Below, piece after piece: positions 24,764-34,740 of a stretch of DNA of 63,272 nucleotides. Location: positions 1-63,272 of the forward strand of contig NZ_JADPEG010000021.1 in NCBI RefSeq assembly GCF_015667585.1, read 5' to 3'. How positions within the stretch are numbered: position 1 is the first letter of the stretch; every line of letters starts with the position of its first letter. Origin of the DNA: Clostridium sp. D33t1_170424_F3. Its GTDB lineage: Bacteria > Bacillota > Clostridia > Oscillospirales > Acutalibacteraceae. The position numbers were made by a program, and so were the translations under genes. Under the pieces are notes generated by a model that searched no databases, had not been told where the DNA came from, and worked only from the letters and a program-made list of their open reading frames with translations.

Positions 24764-27397
24764 TCAATACCCCCTGTAATCCGTGACAGAAATCGGCACC
24801 ACCCCGGGTGGTATGGTCCCGTTCACGCCCTGCCGCGCCACGGGCATGGACAAAAAGAGCATCCGCAGGTCCAACGTGGTGGTAATGCTGAAACCGGTTG
24901 CAGCTTTTGAAAGGTCTTCCAGCGGCGCCGCGGTCATGGCCGCTTCCCGGGCGGTATGGTCCCCCTTGCTCCCGATGTCGTTTTTCTTGTTTGTCAGGTT
25001 CAGCTCGATCAGGTTCTTGGTGCGTTCGGCCAGCGCGTTGTCGCTCACAAAGAGCAGGAAGATGCGCAGGTAATCCGTGTAGCTCATCGCCGTCGGTCCC
25101 TCGTCGTCCAGGGAGGATTCTTCTGCCTCCACCTCAAAATCATCTGAAAGGCCCCCCTCCGCCATATTGGCCAGCCCCTTGATGCTGAACCGCCAATCAT
25201 CCTTCTTCTTGTACAGGACCACCTTATGCCCCGACCGGATGCGCCCCACGTCCAGCGCGGATTCCCCCATTGCCATGGCGATGCGCACCAGTTCGCCCAT
25301 GAGGAAGGCAAACGGGCCGCTGATGGGAGCAAGCGTTCTCTTTACCGTGCTCACCAGGTCGTTGACCTCTCCGATATGAAAGGACGCGATGTAATTAAAG
25401 ACAAAGCGCACCAGCAGGATCATCCCGGACACGGTCTTGAGGTTGCTTTTGGCGTCGTAGAGGTTTCCCGCGTAGAGATATTCCAGTTCCGATTGAAAAT
25501 AGTAGTTCACATCCGTGCTCAGGGGAATGCCCGCCATGTTTTTTTCCGACCCGTCTGCCTTGGTGGCGTAATTGGAGAACATCTCTGTATCATAGGTCAG
25601 CAGCAGGCAGCGGTTGGCCACATCGTCCCCCAAATCGCCCAGGCGGCCGATCAAATCCCCGTGCAGCGCCTTTTTGGCCTGTTTTTTCGCTTCGCCTTCC
25701 TCGCCCCAATCCCCGTCGGAGCCAAACCCGGATTCCAGAACCTCTCCGGCGTCTCCGGAATCGCCTGAACCGGCTGTGTTGGGCTGATACGTCCAGGCCC
25801 CTTCCGGCTCGTATACCAGACAGCCCCGGAAAATCTCCTGGGCTTGCTTGAAAATCTTGGAAATTGACTGTTTTGCCGCTTTCTTTTTTCCATCATCGCC
25901 GGAGCCGTTGCAGATCCTTTGCAGTTCCTCATAGAATGCTCTGTTGCGCGTACGGTCAAACGCCGCGCTTTGGAAAAGTTCGTAGGGGTCTTTATCCGGC
26001 AGCACCAGTTCGGTAAGTGAAGGTCCCAACAAGCCGATTTTTCCGATTGGATCCTTTTCTGAGGAAGTATATTTCCAGTTATCTTGATTCCAGTCGATCT
26101 TGTATTCGGGCATATCGTTCATCTTTTTTAAATCAGCCAGTTCGATTTTCGTCCCATCCTCGATCTTCCCCCATTTCTGGTCGCCGTACTGGAAGGTATC
26201 CAGTATTTTCACAACCCGGTCGATCTGTTCGGCGTCGTGGTCCCGCATGGCCTCCCCCATGGGCGCTATATCGTACCCCAAAAGGTTGCGGTAGACCTCA
26301 ATCGCAGACCGGTTCCCGTTTTCCGCTTGAGGCGTTGTCAGGCCATTCCGCAAATCCTCCGAACAGCCGTCCTCGGCATTCAGTGCGTTTTCCAGCTCGT
26401 CCACCTTGCGGGAAAGCTCCCCTTTCTTTTTATCTCCCTCTTTGCAGTAGCGCACCAGCTTATCCAATTCGCCGGTGTACGCTTCTATGGCCTTTTTCTC
26501 CTCTTTCAGACATGCTTCCAGCGATTTTTCGACCTGTTCCTGCTGCTGAAATTCCCCCTTGTTCGGGTCCCACCAGCTCTTGATCCTGCCGCCGGCCACC
26601 AACGCCGCAACATTCGCCAGACAGCCCTGATAGCGGGTGTGGAACGCGTCCCGCTTCTTTTGATACTCCGGAGACCCGGTGTCGGTATCATCTGAAATTG
26701 TGAGCTTTATATATGTATCCCGTACATCGAATGCAGTCCTGAGCTGCTCATTGATCTCTTTCAATATCCCGTTGATTTCCGTTATGGCGTTTTTCTCGGC
26801 CGCGGCGCAGCCGTTGACCACCTGGATCTGGTCGTAGATTTTCTGATAGATTTTTTCCAGGTCCTCCATCCTGTCGTCGATGTCCATTTTCTTCTCGATG
26901 ACTTCTGAATCCTTTTTCACCTTTTTAAACGCTTTCAGCCGTTCCAACAGCTGGTCGATCAGGATCACCGGCGCGCGAAATTTTGCATACTCTTCGATCT
27001 GCCTTCGCAGCACATCCAGATTATCCAGATTCTGTCCCGGCGCGGGCTGCACGGTTCCCGGCTTTAAATCGGAGCCGTAGGTCAACTGGAACGTGCCCAG
27101 CCCCTGGTTCCGGTTTTCCTGGCCAAAGACGGCAACCTGAACATACTGGTCGACCATGTCCGCCAGTTCCTGATCCGACTGCATGACCCCGAACAGGCCG
27201 TAAAGGTCCTGCAAAAGGGCGTCGTAACTGGCCAAAACCGAGTTGGCCGCCAACTGGTTGGCATCCTGCACCACGCTGCGGGCCGCATAGACCCGCGCCA
27301 GGTCCACCGCCGTCCCGCTGACCAGGATGGAGGGGATCAGCAGGAGGCTGACAAAGACCGTCACCATCCCCTTGCAGTTATGTCTCAACACCTTCAT
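24764..27397 (-). CDS. DUF5702 protein (TadG-like) of the pilus locus
   Basis: An 877-aa protein that starts with a TadG-like hydrophobic helix (KGMVTVFVSLLLIPSILVSG) and a following ARVYAARSVVQDANQLAANS segment that marks DUF5702. The long middle part is rich in predicted coiled coils (about 130-340). No von Willebrand domain, which TadG of proteobacteria carries, is evident. Probably an outer pilus-associated pseudopilin or adhesin. Lies between two TadE-like genes. Confidence 0.75.
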   Translation of the reverse strand: MKVLRHNCKGMVTVFVSLLLIPSILVSGTAVDLARVYAARSVVQDANQLAANSVLASYDALLQDLYGLFGVMQSDQELADMVDQYVQVAVFGQENRNQGLGTFQLTYGSDLKPGTVQPAPGQNLDNLDVLRRQIEEYAKFRAPVILIDQLLERLKAFKKVKKDSEVIEKKMDIDDRMEDLEKIYQKIYDQIQVVNGCAAAEKNAITEINGILKEINEQLRTAFDVRDTYIKLTISDDTDTGSPEYQKKRDAFHTRYQGCLANVAALVAGGRIKSWWDPNKGEFQQQEQVEKSLEACLKEEKKAIEAYTGELDKLVRYCKEGDKKKGELSRKVDELENALNAEDGCSEDLRNGLTTPQAENGNRSAIEVYRNLLGYDIAPMGEAMRDHDAEQIDRVVKILDTFQYGDQKWGKIEDGTKIELADLKKMNDMPEYKIDWNQDNWKYTSSEKDPIGKIGLLGPSLTELVLPDKDPYELFQSAAFDRTRNRAFYEELQRICNGSGDDGKKKAAKQSISKIFKQAQEIFRGCLVYEPEGAWTYQPNTAGSGDSGDAGEVLESGFGSDGDWGEEGEAKKQAKKALHGDLIGRLGDLGDDVANRCLLLTYDTEMFSNYATKADGSEKNMAGIPLSTDVNYYFQSELEYLYAGNLYDAKSNLKTVSGMILLVRFVFNYIASFHIGEVNDLVSTVKRTLAPISGPFAFLMGELVRIAMAMGESALDVGRIRSGHKVVLYKKKDDWRFSIKGLANMAEGGLSDDFEVEAEESSLDDEGPTAMSYTDYLRIFLLFVSDNALAERTKNLIELNLTNKKNDIGSKGDHTAREAAMTAAPLEDLSKAATGFSITTTLDLRMLFLSMPVARQGVNGTIPPGVVPISVTDYRGY

Positions 27398-27408
27398 TCC
27401 CTTCCTCT

Positions 27409-28062
27409 TTATATCCCCAGGACGTCCTTGAACCGATTACACAAATCCCCCGCTTTGGAAAACATCTGCGAAATGTTATATTTCTCATCGAGCCAGGACG
27501 CCACATCCGCCGCAATATCCATATTGCGCACAAACTCGTCCCCGTCCTGCACGACCGCCGTAGACGTCACGGTGACGGGGATTTCCCTTGGAAATTTTAC
27601 AAAGCTCAGGTCCACCGGCACGGGGATGGTGCGGGTGGCGGTGATGGAGATTTCCTTATAGATCACAAAATTGGTCACGCTGTACTCCACCTCCAGCTCT
27701 CCCATCCGGCTTTGCATCCCGGAGGACTCGACGTGGGAAACGATCGTTTCCGCCTCCCCGCCGTCCTCTCCGGAGCCGATCGCGTGGAACAGCGCGGCGT
27801 AAACATTGTCCAAATCCTTTTTATTCTGCGTCCAATGGTAGCCCTCCCCCTCCGCGTCGTAGTCCAGCCAGGTATCGCTGCGCTGGGTCGCGATGGCGGT
27901 CGCGGCATACTGGGTGGCCCGTTGGAGCAGCGCCCGTGTGGGCAAATACATCGCCAGCAAAACAAGACCGGCGTAAATCATAATCATAATGGGAAGGAGG
28001 ATCGCCGCCTCTACAACGGCGCTCCCCCTGTTGTCTTTTTTAAGCCGAAGCTTCCGCAGCAA
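27409..28062 (-). CDS. tadE: TadE-family pseudopilin
   Basis: A 217-aa protein. Its N-terminus (KKDNRGSAVVEAAILLPIMI) is the TadE signature: basic residues, a G-S-x-V-x-E cleavage site and a membrane helix. The rest is beta-rich (YKEISITATRTIPVPVDLSF). The TTG at 28062 is the start because AAGGAGGG lies 7 bp upstream. Confidence 0.88.
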   Translation of the reverse strand: MLRKLRLKKDNRGSAVVEAAILLPIMIMIYAGLVLLAMYLPTRALLQRATQYAATAIATQRSDTWLDYDAEGEGYHWTQNKKDLDNVYAALFHAIGSGEDGGEAETIVSHVESSGMQSRMGELEVEYSVTNFVIYKEISITATRTIPVPVDLSFVKFPREIPVTVTSTAVVQDGDEFVRNMDIAADVASWLDEKYNISQMFSKAGDLCNRFKDVLGI

Positions 28063-28105
28063 GACGGTTCCCTCCTTTTTCTCTCAGCAAGCGCTTAGTG
28101 TGAGC

Positions 28106-28330
28106 TCATGGACCTATTTTAGAGGCTTCACTGGTGATATTTCCCCACATATCTTCTAACCAACCGCTCATCGAACCCCACAAAGCCACGACCGCCAGCA
28201 CAGCCACAAGCACAAGCAGGACGGCCACCACGATTCCATCGACCCCCCGTTCGTCCTCCTTTAACTTCCGGAAGAATTCCGCAACATGCAGATAAGCCGC
28301 AATCGACGCTTTATTGAGTTTTTTCAACAT
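28106..28330 (-). CDS. flp: Flp-type pilin subunit
   Basis: A 74-aa protein with a long basic leader (KKLNKASIAAYLHVAEFFRKLKEDERG), then a hydrophobic helix (VVAVLLVLVAVLAVVALW) and a short tail. It resembles Clostridia Flp1-like pilins, which lack the classic Glu5/Tyr6 pair. It lies between tadC and tadE, where the major pilin of this operon type is expected. Good GGAGGGG ribosome site, fitting high expression. Confidence 0.8.
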   Translation of the reverse strand: MLKKLNKASIAAYLHVAEFFRKLKEDERGVDGIVVAVLLVLVAVLAVVALWGSMSGWLEDMWGNITSEASKIGP

Positions 28331-28369
28331 TGCTTTCCCCTCCTTTCCGCAGAATATTTATGTACTTCA

Positions 28370-29428
28370 TCACAGGCCGTTAAAGTTTGTGATGACAGGT
28401 ACCACAATCATGATGAGAATCGCAAGAAAGAGCAGCATGGTGGGAATCATCAGCCTGGAATTCGCCTTTTCCGAATCCCGCCTGGCGGAATGCTGCCGCT
28501 CCTGCCACGCTTCATGGGCCATGCCCTTGAGCAGCCGGCCGATCTCCGCGTTGCCCTTGGACAGGTTTTGAATCATGGCGGTAGCCAGCATCATCGTCTC
28601 TTTGGTGGAACACCGGTCCATAAAGTTGGCGTACGCCGCCGCCGGCTCCACCAGATTGGCCAATTCCTCCGAGACCTTCCGCATTTCCAGGTATAGCTCC
28701 CCTTCCTGACTGTAGGCTGTCTCCTTCCACGCCCGGTCCATAATCATCCCGGAGGTGACAAGCAGGGCCAGCTTGGATACCACATTGGGAAACTGGCGGC
28801 TGATGGCCGCACGGCGCCTGGTTACCTTGTCCTTTACATCGTTGTAGGGCACGTAGGCCAGCACCAATGCCAGCGCCACGCCTATCAGCAGGATGATCGG
28901 GCCGTTTTCATTCCCCGCGCTCATCAGGATGGACCCTGCCGCCAACGCCAGCGCCACCCCCAAAATCACGCAGGAAATCATCTGAGCCAAAAGCCGCCGG
29001 GTGCGGTTGGCTGCATATTTTTTGCCGTCCAGCTCCGCATACAGGGCATAAATGGATTTGTTGAAACTGCCCTTGCCGATGGCGTCCACCCGCCGCTGCA
29101 GGACATAGCCCGGTATTGCAAGGATTCCCACGCTTTTCAGGTTCCCCTTTTGCAGCCGGACATTGTCCTCTTTCCGTTTGGCGATCTGCTTTTCTGAACT
29201 GCCCAGGAAAAGCCGCATTACCCTGCCCGCCACGCCGTGATACCGCGCCAGTATCCGGGCGTTTTTACGATCTTTTCGTTCCAGCTTTGCAATCTCGTCC
29301 AGATGATCCAGCACCGTATTGTAAGCGGCCTGCACCCAGTCCTCCTCCCGCGCCTGAAACAGGAGCATCAGCCACAGGAGCATCAGCGCCGTTGCAAGAA
29401 CCGATAAAATAATCACCAGCACGGTCAT
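28370..29428 (-). CDS. tadC: Tad pilus inner-membrane platform protein TadC
   Basis: A 352-aa GspF/type II secretion F-domain protein. It has an N-terminal helix, two central helices (about 150-190) and a C-terminal helix (LMIPTMLLFLAILIMIVVPV). The F-domain helical bundle includes RQFPNVVSKLALLVTSG and GNAEIGRLLKGMAHE. The ATG is very close to GGAGGG, so the GTG two codons later (29422) may be the true start. It pairs with TadB upstream. Confidence 0.9.
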   Translation of the reverse strand: MTVLVIILSVLATALMLLWLMLLFQAREEDWVQAAYNTVLDHLDEIAKLERKDRKNARILARYHGVAGRVMRLFLGSSEKQIAKRKEDNVRLQKGNLKSVGILAIPGYVLQRRVDAIGKGSFNKSIYALYAELDGKKYAANRTRRLLAQMISCVILGVALALAAGSILMSAGNENGPIILLIGVALALVLAYVPYNDVKDKVTRRRAAISRQFPNVVSKLALLVTSGMIMDRAWKETAYSQEGELYLEMRKVSEELANLVEPAAAYANFMDRCSTKETMMLATAMIQNLSKGNAEIGRLLKGMAHEAWQERQHSARRDSEKANSRLMIPTMLLFLAILIMIVVPVITNFNGL

Positions 29429-29434
29429 CCCTCC

Positions 29435-30256
29435 TCACAGTTCAATATTGCTGAATTTCCGAGCCATGATAAAGCTGACGATAAACACGACAAGCCCCAC
29501 AGTGGCCACCAGACGCCCCAAAGGCGTGGTATAGAGCGCATCCATAAAACCCGCGCCCGCGTATCCGATGACCAGCAGGATGACCAGCGGCATAAAGAGC
29601 ATGATATTGACCTCGGATTTGGCGGCAGTCATCATGGTGTCAATTTCCATTTCAATCTCCATTTTGTCCGCGATGATCTGCTGGGTTTCGCGGATGATCT
29701 CGTCCGCCCGGCCGGATTTTCCCTCGATGGTGGCGTAAACGGAGGCAAAGCTCTCCACATCCTCCAACCCGCTGCGCCGGGCAAAGTCCAGAAACGCCTC
29801 GGAGAGCGGCACGGCGTTGTTGAACCGGCTGAGAATGAGGTTCAGCTCGACCATGATGTCGCTGTCCTCCGGATAGATCATGGAAAGGTCCCCCTGTGCG
29901 CTCAAAAGCGCCTTCAGCACAGGGTTCCCCGCCCGCATGGCCACCGACATCGCCTCCAGAAGATCGTAAAACTCCACCCGAAGTTTTGTGAGGCGCTTAT
30001 GAATGGCGTTTTGGGCGGCGGCAAAGACATATACGATTCCCACAAGCGCACCGCCGGCGACGCTCAGCGGAAGGATTTTATAAAAGATAAACAAGACCGC
30101 AAACCCTGCTGCAAAACCGATGAAAAACGCCAGCAGGTGATCCAACGGCCCCGATGGGCTGATCGAGTAATCCGGCACCGCTACCGGCTGCCGGTCCTTC
30201 TGCCCGCGTTGGGCGGGGGCCTCCTCCCGCGTGGGTGCAAACAGGTTGTCTTCCAT
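29435..30256 (-). CDS. tadB: Tad pilus inner-membrane platform protein TadB
   Basis: A 273-aa GspF-domain membrane protein with helices near 35-80 and at the C-terminus. The motif region FYDLLEAMSVAMRAGNPVLKA is typical of TadB. It forms the platform that the TadA ATPase drives. Tight spacing in the operon (12 bp after tadA, 6 bp before tadC). Confidence 0.9.
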   Translation of the reverse strand: MEDNLFAPTREEAPAQRGQKDRQPVAVPDYSISPSGPLDHLLAFFIGFAAGFAVLFIFYKILPLSVAGGALVGIVYVFAAAQNAIHKRLTKLRVEFYDLLEAMSVAMRAGNPVLKALLSAQGDLSMIYPEDSDIMVELNLILSRFNNAVPLSEAFLDFARRSGLEDVESFASVYATIEGKSGRADEIIRETQQIIADKMEIEMEIDTMMTAAKSEVNIMLFMPLVILLVIGYAGAGFMDALYTTPLGRLVATVGLVVFIVSFIMARKFSNIEL

Positions 30257-30268
30257 CCTCGTCCCCTC

Positions 30269-31549
30269 CTAAATCACCCGGTTGATCCCGGCGTTTATCA
30301 GCTTCTGTGTGTTTTTCATGGGATTGTCCGTCCGGACCAGGCGTCCGACAACATTCCTCTCCGTGTTCCCCGGCGTCTCGCGGAATCTGTAAAGCGGGTT
30401 GATCTCATATTTCCGCGCAGCGGCGTCGTACCCCAGAATCTCCACAATCTCCATCGTCCTCTTGGTCTTGTCGCGCAGGCGGGAAAGATGGATGATAATA
30501 TCCACCGCCGAGCCGATCTGCTGCCGGATGGCCTCCAGCGGCAGGCCTTCCGCCCCCTGGAGCACCATGGTTTCCAGACGGCGCAGCATATCCTCCGTGG
30601 AGTTCGCATGGCCGGTCGAAAGGGAGCCGTCGTGGCCGGTATTCATCGCCTGAAGCATGTCCAGAGCCTCCGCGCCGCGGACCTCGCCCACAATGATGCG
30701 GTCGGGCCGCATCCGCAGGGCCGATTTAATCAGATCCCGGATCGTGACGGCCCCGCTGCCGTCCGGACCGGCGTTCCTCGTCTCCAGCCGCACCAGGTTG
30801 TCGATGCAGCGGATCTGCAGCTCCGCGGAATCCTCAATGGTAATGATGCGTTCATCCCCGGGGATAAAGTTGGACAGGGCGTTCAAAAAGGTGGTTTTTC
30901 CGCTGCCCGTGCCTCCGCTGATAAAAATATTGTATTTTGCCTCGACCAGAATTTGCAGAATCTCGGCCACCTCCCGCGTGAACGAGCCGAAGTTGATGAG
31001 CGTTTCCACCGTCATCGCCTCTTTGGGGAAGCGGCGTATCGTGACGATGGGGCCGTTGAGGGCCACGGGCGGCATGACCACGTTCACACGGGACCCGTCT
31101 TCCAGGCGGGTATCCACAATGGGTTCGCTTTCATTGACCGACCGGCCCGCCTGTGAAACAAATTTCGTGATGACGGTCTCCAGCTCCTGCCGGCTTTCAA
31201 AGCGGCTGTCCAGCCGGGTGAGCCATCCCTTTTTTTCCACAAAGATGTTCTGATGCCCGTTAATCATGACCTCCGTAATCTCGGGATCGGCGATGATCTG
31301 CCCCAGCACGCCCAACCCTCTGATGGACTCATAAACGGTCGATACGATTTGATTCCGCTCCCGGAAATTCAGGCCGGAGAGCTCCCGATATGCTTCCGGG
31401 CTGCTTGTTTTTGCCCAATTCTGCTTTTCTTCTATTTTCTGTATAATAAAGTTCCGCAGCTGCTCATCGCTCATGACGGTGAGGTCGGGATGGTTCTGCA
31501 CCTCCGTTTTCAGCTGCCGGATCAGTTCATCGCGCTTTTTATCCGTCAC
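30269..31549 (-). CDS. tadA: Tad pilus assembly ATPase TadA/CpaF
   Basis: A 426-aa secretion ATPase. Walker A is GGTGSGKTT (212-220), followed by an Asp box (TIEDSAEL), Walker B (RIIVGEVRGAEALDMLQAM) and a His box (TGHDGSLSTGHANS). It powers pilus polymerisation at the inner face of the membrane. The start is GTG, preceded by GGAGGAG. All expected motifs are intact. Confidence 0.96.
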   Translation of the reverse strand: MTDKKRDELIRQLKTEVQNHPDLTVMSDEQLRNFIIQKIEEKQNWAKTSSPEAYRELSGLNFRERNQIVSTVYESIRGLGVLGQIIADPEITEVMINGHQNIFVEKKGWLTRLDSRFESRQELETVITKFVSQAGRSVNESEPIVDTRLEDGSRVNVVMPPVALNGPIVTIRRFPKEAMTVETLINFGSFTREVAEILQILVEAKYNIFISGGTGSGKTTFLNALSNFIPGDERIITIEDSAELQIRCIDNLVRLETRNAGPDGSGAVTIRDLIKSALRMRPDRIIVGEVRGAEALDMLQAMNTGHDGSLSTGHANSTEDMLRRLETMVLQGAEGLPLEAIRQQIGSAVDIIIHLSRLRDKTKRTMEIVEILGYDAAARKYEINPLYRFRETPGNTERNVVGRLVRTDNPMKNTQKLINAGINRVI

Positions 31550-31569
31550 GCCATTTCTCCTCCAGTCCT

Positions 31570-32571
31570 TTACACGCCGAAATTGACGGCGGACAGGCTC
31601 TTATATATGGAAACCGGATTGTCCGAGGGCACATAGGGAAGCGTCACCGATCGTTCGACGGCGGCGCCGGCCTGCGCGCCCATGTTTCCCACCAAAATGC
31701 ATTTGGGGCGTATCTGTTCAAACAGGTCGTGCTGGCTGCAAAACTGTTCCCACTTCACCCGGCACTTCTGGCTGCCGTCCACAACCGCCAGCACCGTATC
31801 CGCCAGTTTCAGCAGGCTCCGGCAGCGCTCGTCGCAAGCCGCGGACAAATCCAGGACGACTTCGTCCGCTCCGCTGGCCGCGGCCGCAACCAACTCCTGG
31901 ACGTCCCGAACCGAGAGAACGTTCATATCGTCATAATTGTTGGGGCGGCAAAAATAGAAGATCCCCGAACCGTCGTCCTGCCTGCGGATACTCTGCAGGA
32001 GCAGCACCAGATTGCCGCCCTGCTTTCCAAACGCTTCGCTGATGCTTTTGCCGTCGTTGGAAAAATACACCGGCACGCTGGAGAAGTATTCCAAATCCAG
32101 ATAGACCGTCTGCTTTCCGTTCGCCACACACTGGGCGGCATAGGCCAGCGCCACCGTGGTCTTTCCTGTTCCGCCCGCGGGGGACCAGACCGCGGCGACA
32201 TGCGCGCTCCCGCTTTCCGGAAATTCTTTTTTCCCGGAAATACCCGCGTATTTTCCCAGAACGTCTTCCACAATCGCTGAAACGCGCTGATATTTTCGCA
32301 CTGCGCCGAACGATTCGGTCTGCGCGCCCGCGCCCGTTATCTCATCCCACAGGAGCAGCGGCAGCGCCACCTCCTTCAACGGTTTCTCCGCCGCCAGTTC
32401 CGGGTCCAGCAGCGCCGCGTCATAGCGGTGCGCGGACAGCATTTCCGACAGGCGCGCCGCTGAAGAGCATGTGCTCACCTCAAAACTTTTCGCATATTTA
32501 TCCAGCAAAACCGCGGAAAGATGGTCGGAATAATCCGTATCTTGCGTTGCAATTAAAAGCTGTATTTTCAT
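31570..32571 (-). CDS. tadZ: TadZ/CpaE-like MinD/ParA-family ATPase
   Basis: A 333-aa protein with an atypical receiver-like N-terminal domain (about 1-110) and a MinD/ParA ATPase domain: the deviant Walker A is SPAGGTGKTT (about 130-139). TadZ positions the pilus machine in the cell. The ATG at 32571 has GAGGTG 6 bp upstream; an in-frame GTG at 32580 overlaps the phosphatase stop. Directly precedes tadA. Confidence 0.88.
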   Translation of the reverse strand: MKIQLLIATQDTDYSDHLSAVLLDKYAKSFEVSTCSSAARLSEMLSAHRYDAALLDPELAAEKPLKEVALPLLLWDEITGAGAQTESFGAVRKYQRVSAIVEDVLGKYAGISGKKEFPESGSAHVAAVWSPAGGTGKTTVALAYAAQCVANGKQTVYLDLEYFSSVPVYFSNDGKSISEAFGKQGGNLVLLLQSIRRQDDGSGIFYFCRPNNYDDMNVLSVRDVQELVAAAASGADEVVLDLSAACDERCRSLLKLADTVLAVVDGSQKCRVKWEQFCSQHDLFEQIRPKCILVGNMGAQAGAAVERSVTLPYVPSDNPVSIYKSLSAVNFGV

Positions 32572-32576
32572 CCAAG

Positions 32577-33260
32577 TCACCTCATTTTTCTGCTTTGGAG
32601 CAGGATTGCAGAAATATTGTCCGTCTCACCCAGATCAACCGCCCGGCGGGCCAGACGTCCCAACACTCGCTCCGCGCGCTTTCCCTGATTCTGTTCCATT
32701 TCCCGTTGCAGGTCCTCTTTCTCGATGCGCTTATAAAGCCCGTCCGTACACAGGAGGAACGATTTCCCATCCGCCTCCCCCTCTTCATACTGGACGGTGA
32801 GCGGGTCCCAGCGGCCGATACAGGCGGTGAGCCGCCCGGCCCCGGAGAGATCGTCCCGGGTCAGCTGGCGCAGCTCCGCGCCGTCGCACTGATAGATTCT
32901 GCTGTCTCCAACGTGCACAAGCACATACCGGCCTTTTGTTATCAACAGCGCGGAAAGCGTCGTCGCCGCGTCCAGCCTCCCATCCCGCGCCGCGCTGATG
33001 ACTTCCCGATTGATGCCGAGCACCCGGTCCCGCAGGGACAGACCGAGCCTGCTGCTGTCCGTTTCCTCCAGCCAGGCCGCCAGCGCCCCTGTCGCATAGC
33101 GCGACGCAAAAGCGCCGTCGCGCGTGCTTCCCACGCCGTCGCACACCACCGCCAGCAGCAGCGGCCCCTCCGGCAACCGTTGTTCCTTCCAGAAGATGCT
33201 GTCCATATTGGAAGGGCGGGCGTTTTGGAGACTCAATCCACAGCCATACCAACCGTCCAA
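32577..33260 (-). CDS. PP2C-family protein phosphatase
   Basis: A 227-aa Ser/Thr phosphatase of the PP2C (PPM/Stp) type. Metal-binding motifs are in order: a short N-terminal SNMDS, CDGVGS near residue 40, CTDGLYK and the C-terminal GETDNIS. It should reverse the action of the kinase encoded at the other end of the operon. The start is TTG, with a diffuse AAGGAGGAAGGA site. It is the first gene of the pilus operon, directly downstream of the putative invertible segment. Confidence 0.92.
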   Translation of the reverse strand: MDGWYGCGLSLQNARPSNMDSIFWKEQRLPEGPLLLAVVCDGVGSTRDGAFASRYATGALAAWLEETDSSRLGLSLRDRVLGINREVISAARDGRLDAATTLSALLITKGRYVLVHVGDSRIYQCDGAELRQLTRDDLSGAGRLTACIGRWDPLTVQYEEGEADGKSFLLCTDGLYKRIEKEDLQREMEQNQGKRAERVLGRLARRAVDLGETDNISAILLQSRKMR

Positions 33261-33340
33261 ATTCTGCTTCCTTCCTCCTTCCAGTCCTTCTCAACCGTCA
33301 ATCCCTGATTCAGCGCTTTGATTGCGTTGAGCTCTTCCCC

Positions 33341-33368
33341 TTTATATGCCGTTTGACCGTCGTCCCAA
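33341..33368 (-). promoter_or_regulatory. Candidate fixed promoter of the pilus operon
   Basis: On the minus strand: TTGGGA (33363-33368), 16-bp spacer, TATAAA (33341-33346). It lies between the left recombination-like site and the PP2C start, so it would not be moved by inversion. If active, inversion would tune rather than fully switch the operon. Confidence 0.4.
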
Positions 33369-33382
33369 TCCAGTTTCTTCGG

Positions 33383-33402
33383 TCAAAAAGTGTACTTTTT
33401 GA
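33383..33402 (+). repeat. Putative invertase crossover site, left copy
   Basis: TCAAAAAGT-GT-ACTTTTTGA: perfect 9-bp arms around a central GT, followed by TTG. The right half with its flank (ACTTTTTGATT) is close to the Hin half-site GGTTTTTGATAA. Confidence 0.6.
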
Positions 33403-33517
33403 TTGAGGCTGTATTTCCCGTTTTTGGGAAGGCAGTATTCCCGTGATGCATAAAATGATGGAAAACATCTTGTTGTTTTTTGTTGTTTGTGCTATCATGA
33501 TAAAAGTTTAAGCGCTG
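33403..33517. other. Putative invertible promoter segment (115 bp)
   Basis: Bounded by two near-identical sites in inverted orientation, with a serine recombinase gene 100 bp to the right. It holds promoter-like elements on both strands: rightward TTGTTG-17-TATCAT with an extended -10, and leftward TTGACA (partly in the right site) -16-CATGAT, which points at the pilus operon. Inversion would exchange these. Whether the present orientation is ON or OFF cannot be told from sequence. Confidence 0.5.
33470..33498 (+). promoter_or_regulatory. Promoter-like sequence inside the invertible segment (rightward)
   Basis: TTGTTG (33470-33475), 17-bp spacer, TATCAT (33493-33498) preceded by TGC, an extended -10. 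In the present orientation it points at the 3' end of the recombinase gene (antisense). After inversion it would point at the pilus operon. Confidence 0.45.
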
Positions 33518-33537
33518 TCAAAAAGTACACCTTTTGA
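33518..33537 (-). repeat. Putative invertase crossover site, right copy (inverted)
   Basis: On the minus strand it reads TCAAAAGGT-GT-ACTTTTTGA, differing from the left copy by one base and sharing its central GT. The two sites are therefore in inverted orientation, as inversion needs. Confidence 0.6.
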
Positions 33538-33637
33538 TAGTTTTCGCATCGATTGCGCCCGGTTCCGCGGCCGCACCAAACCGGACGGCGGCGGGTTTGG
33601 AAAATCAATCCGGCACGAGAGGCCAAGGTCGGCTTAT

Positions 33638-34740
<1,103 letters not shown>

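Noticed and set aside
33383-33537. The two palindromes as a Tn3-type res site
   Set aside because: A res site needs three unequal subsites within about 120 bp in a set order. Here there are only two near-identical sites 135 bp apart in inverted orientation, which fits inversion better.
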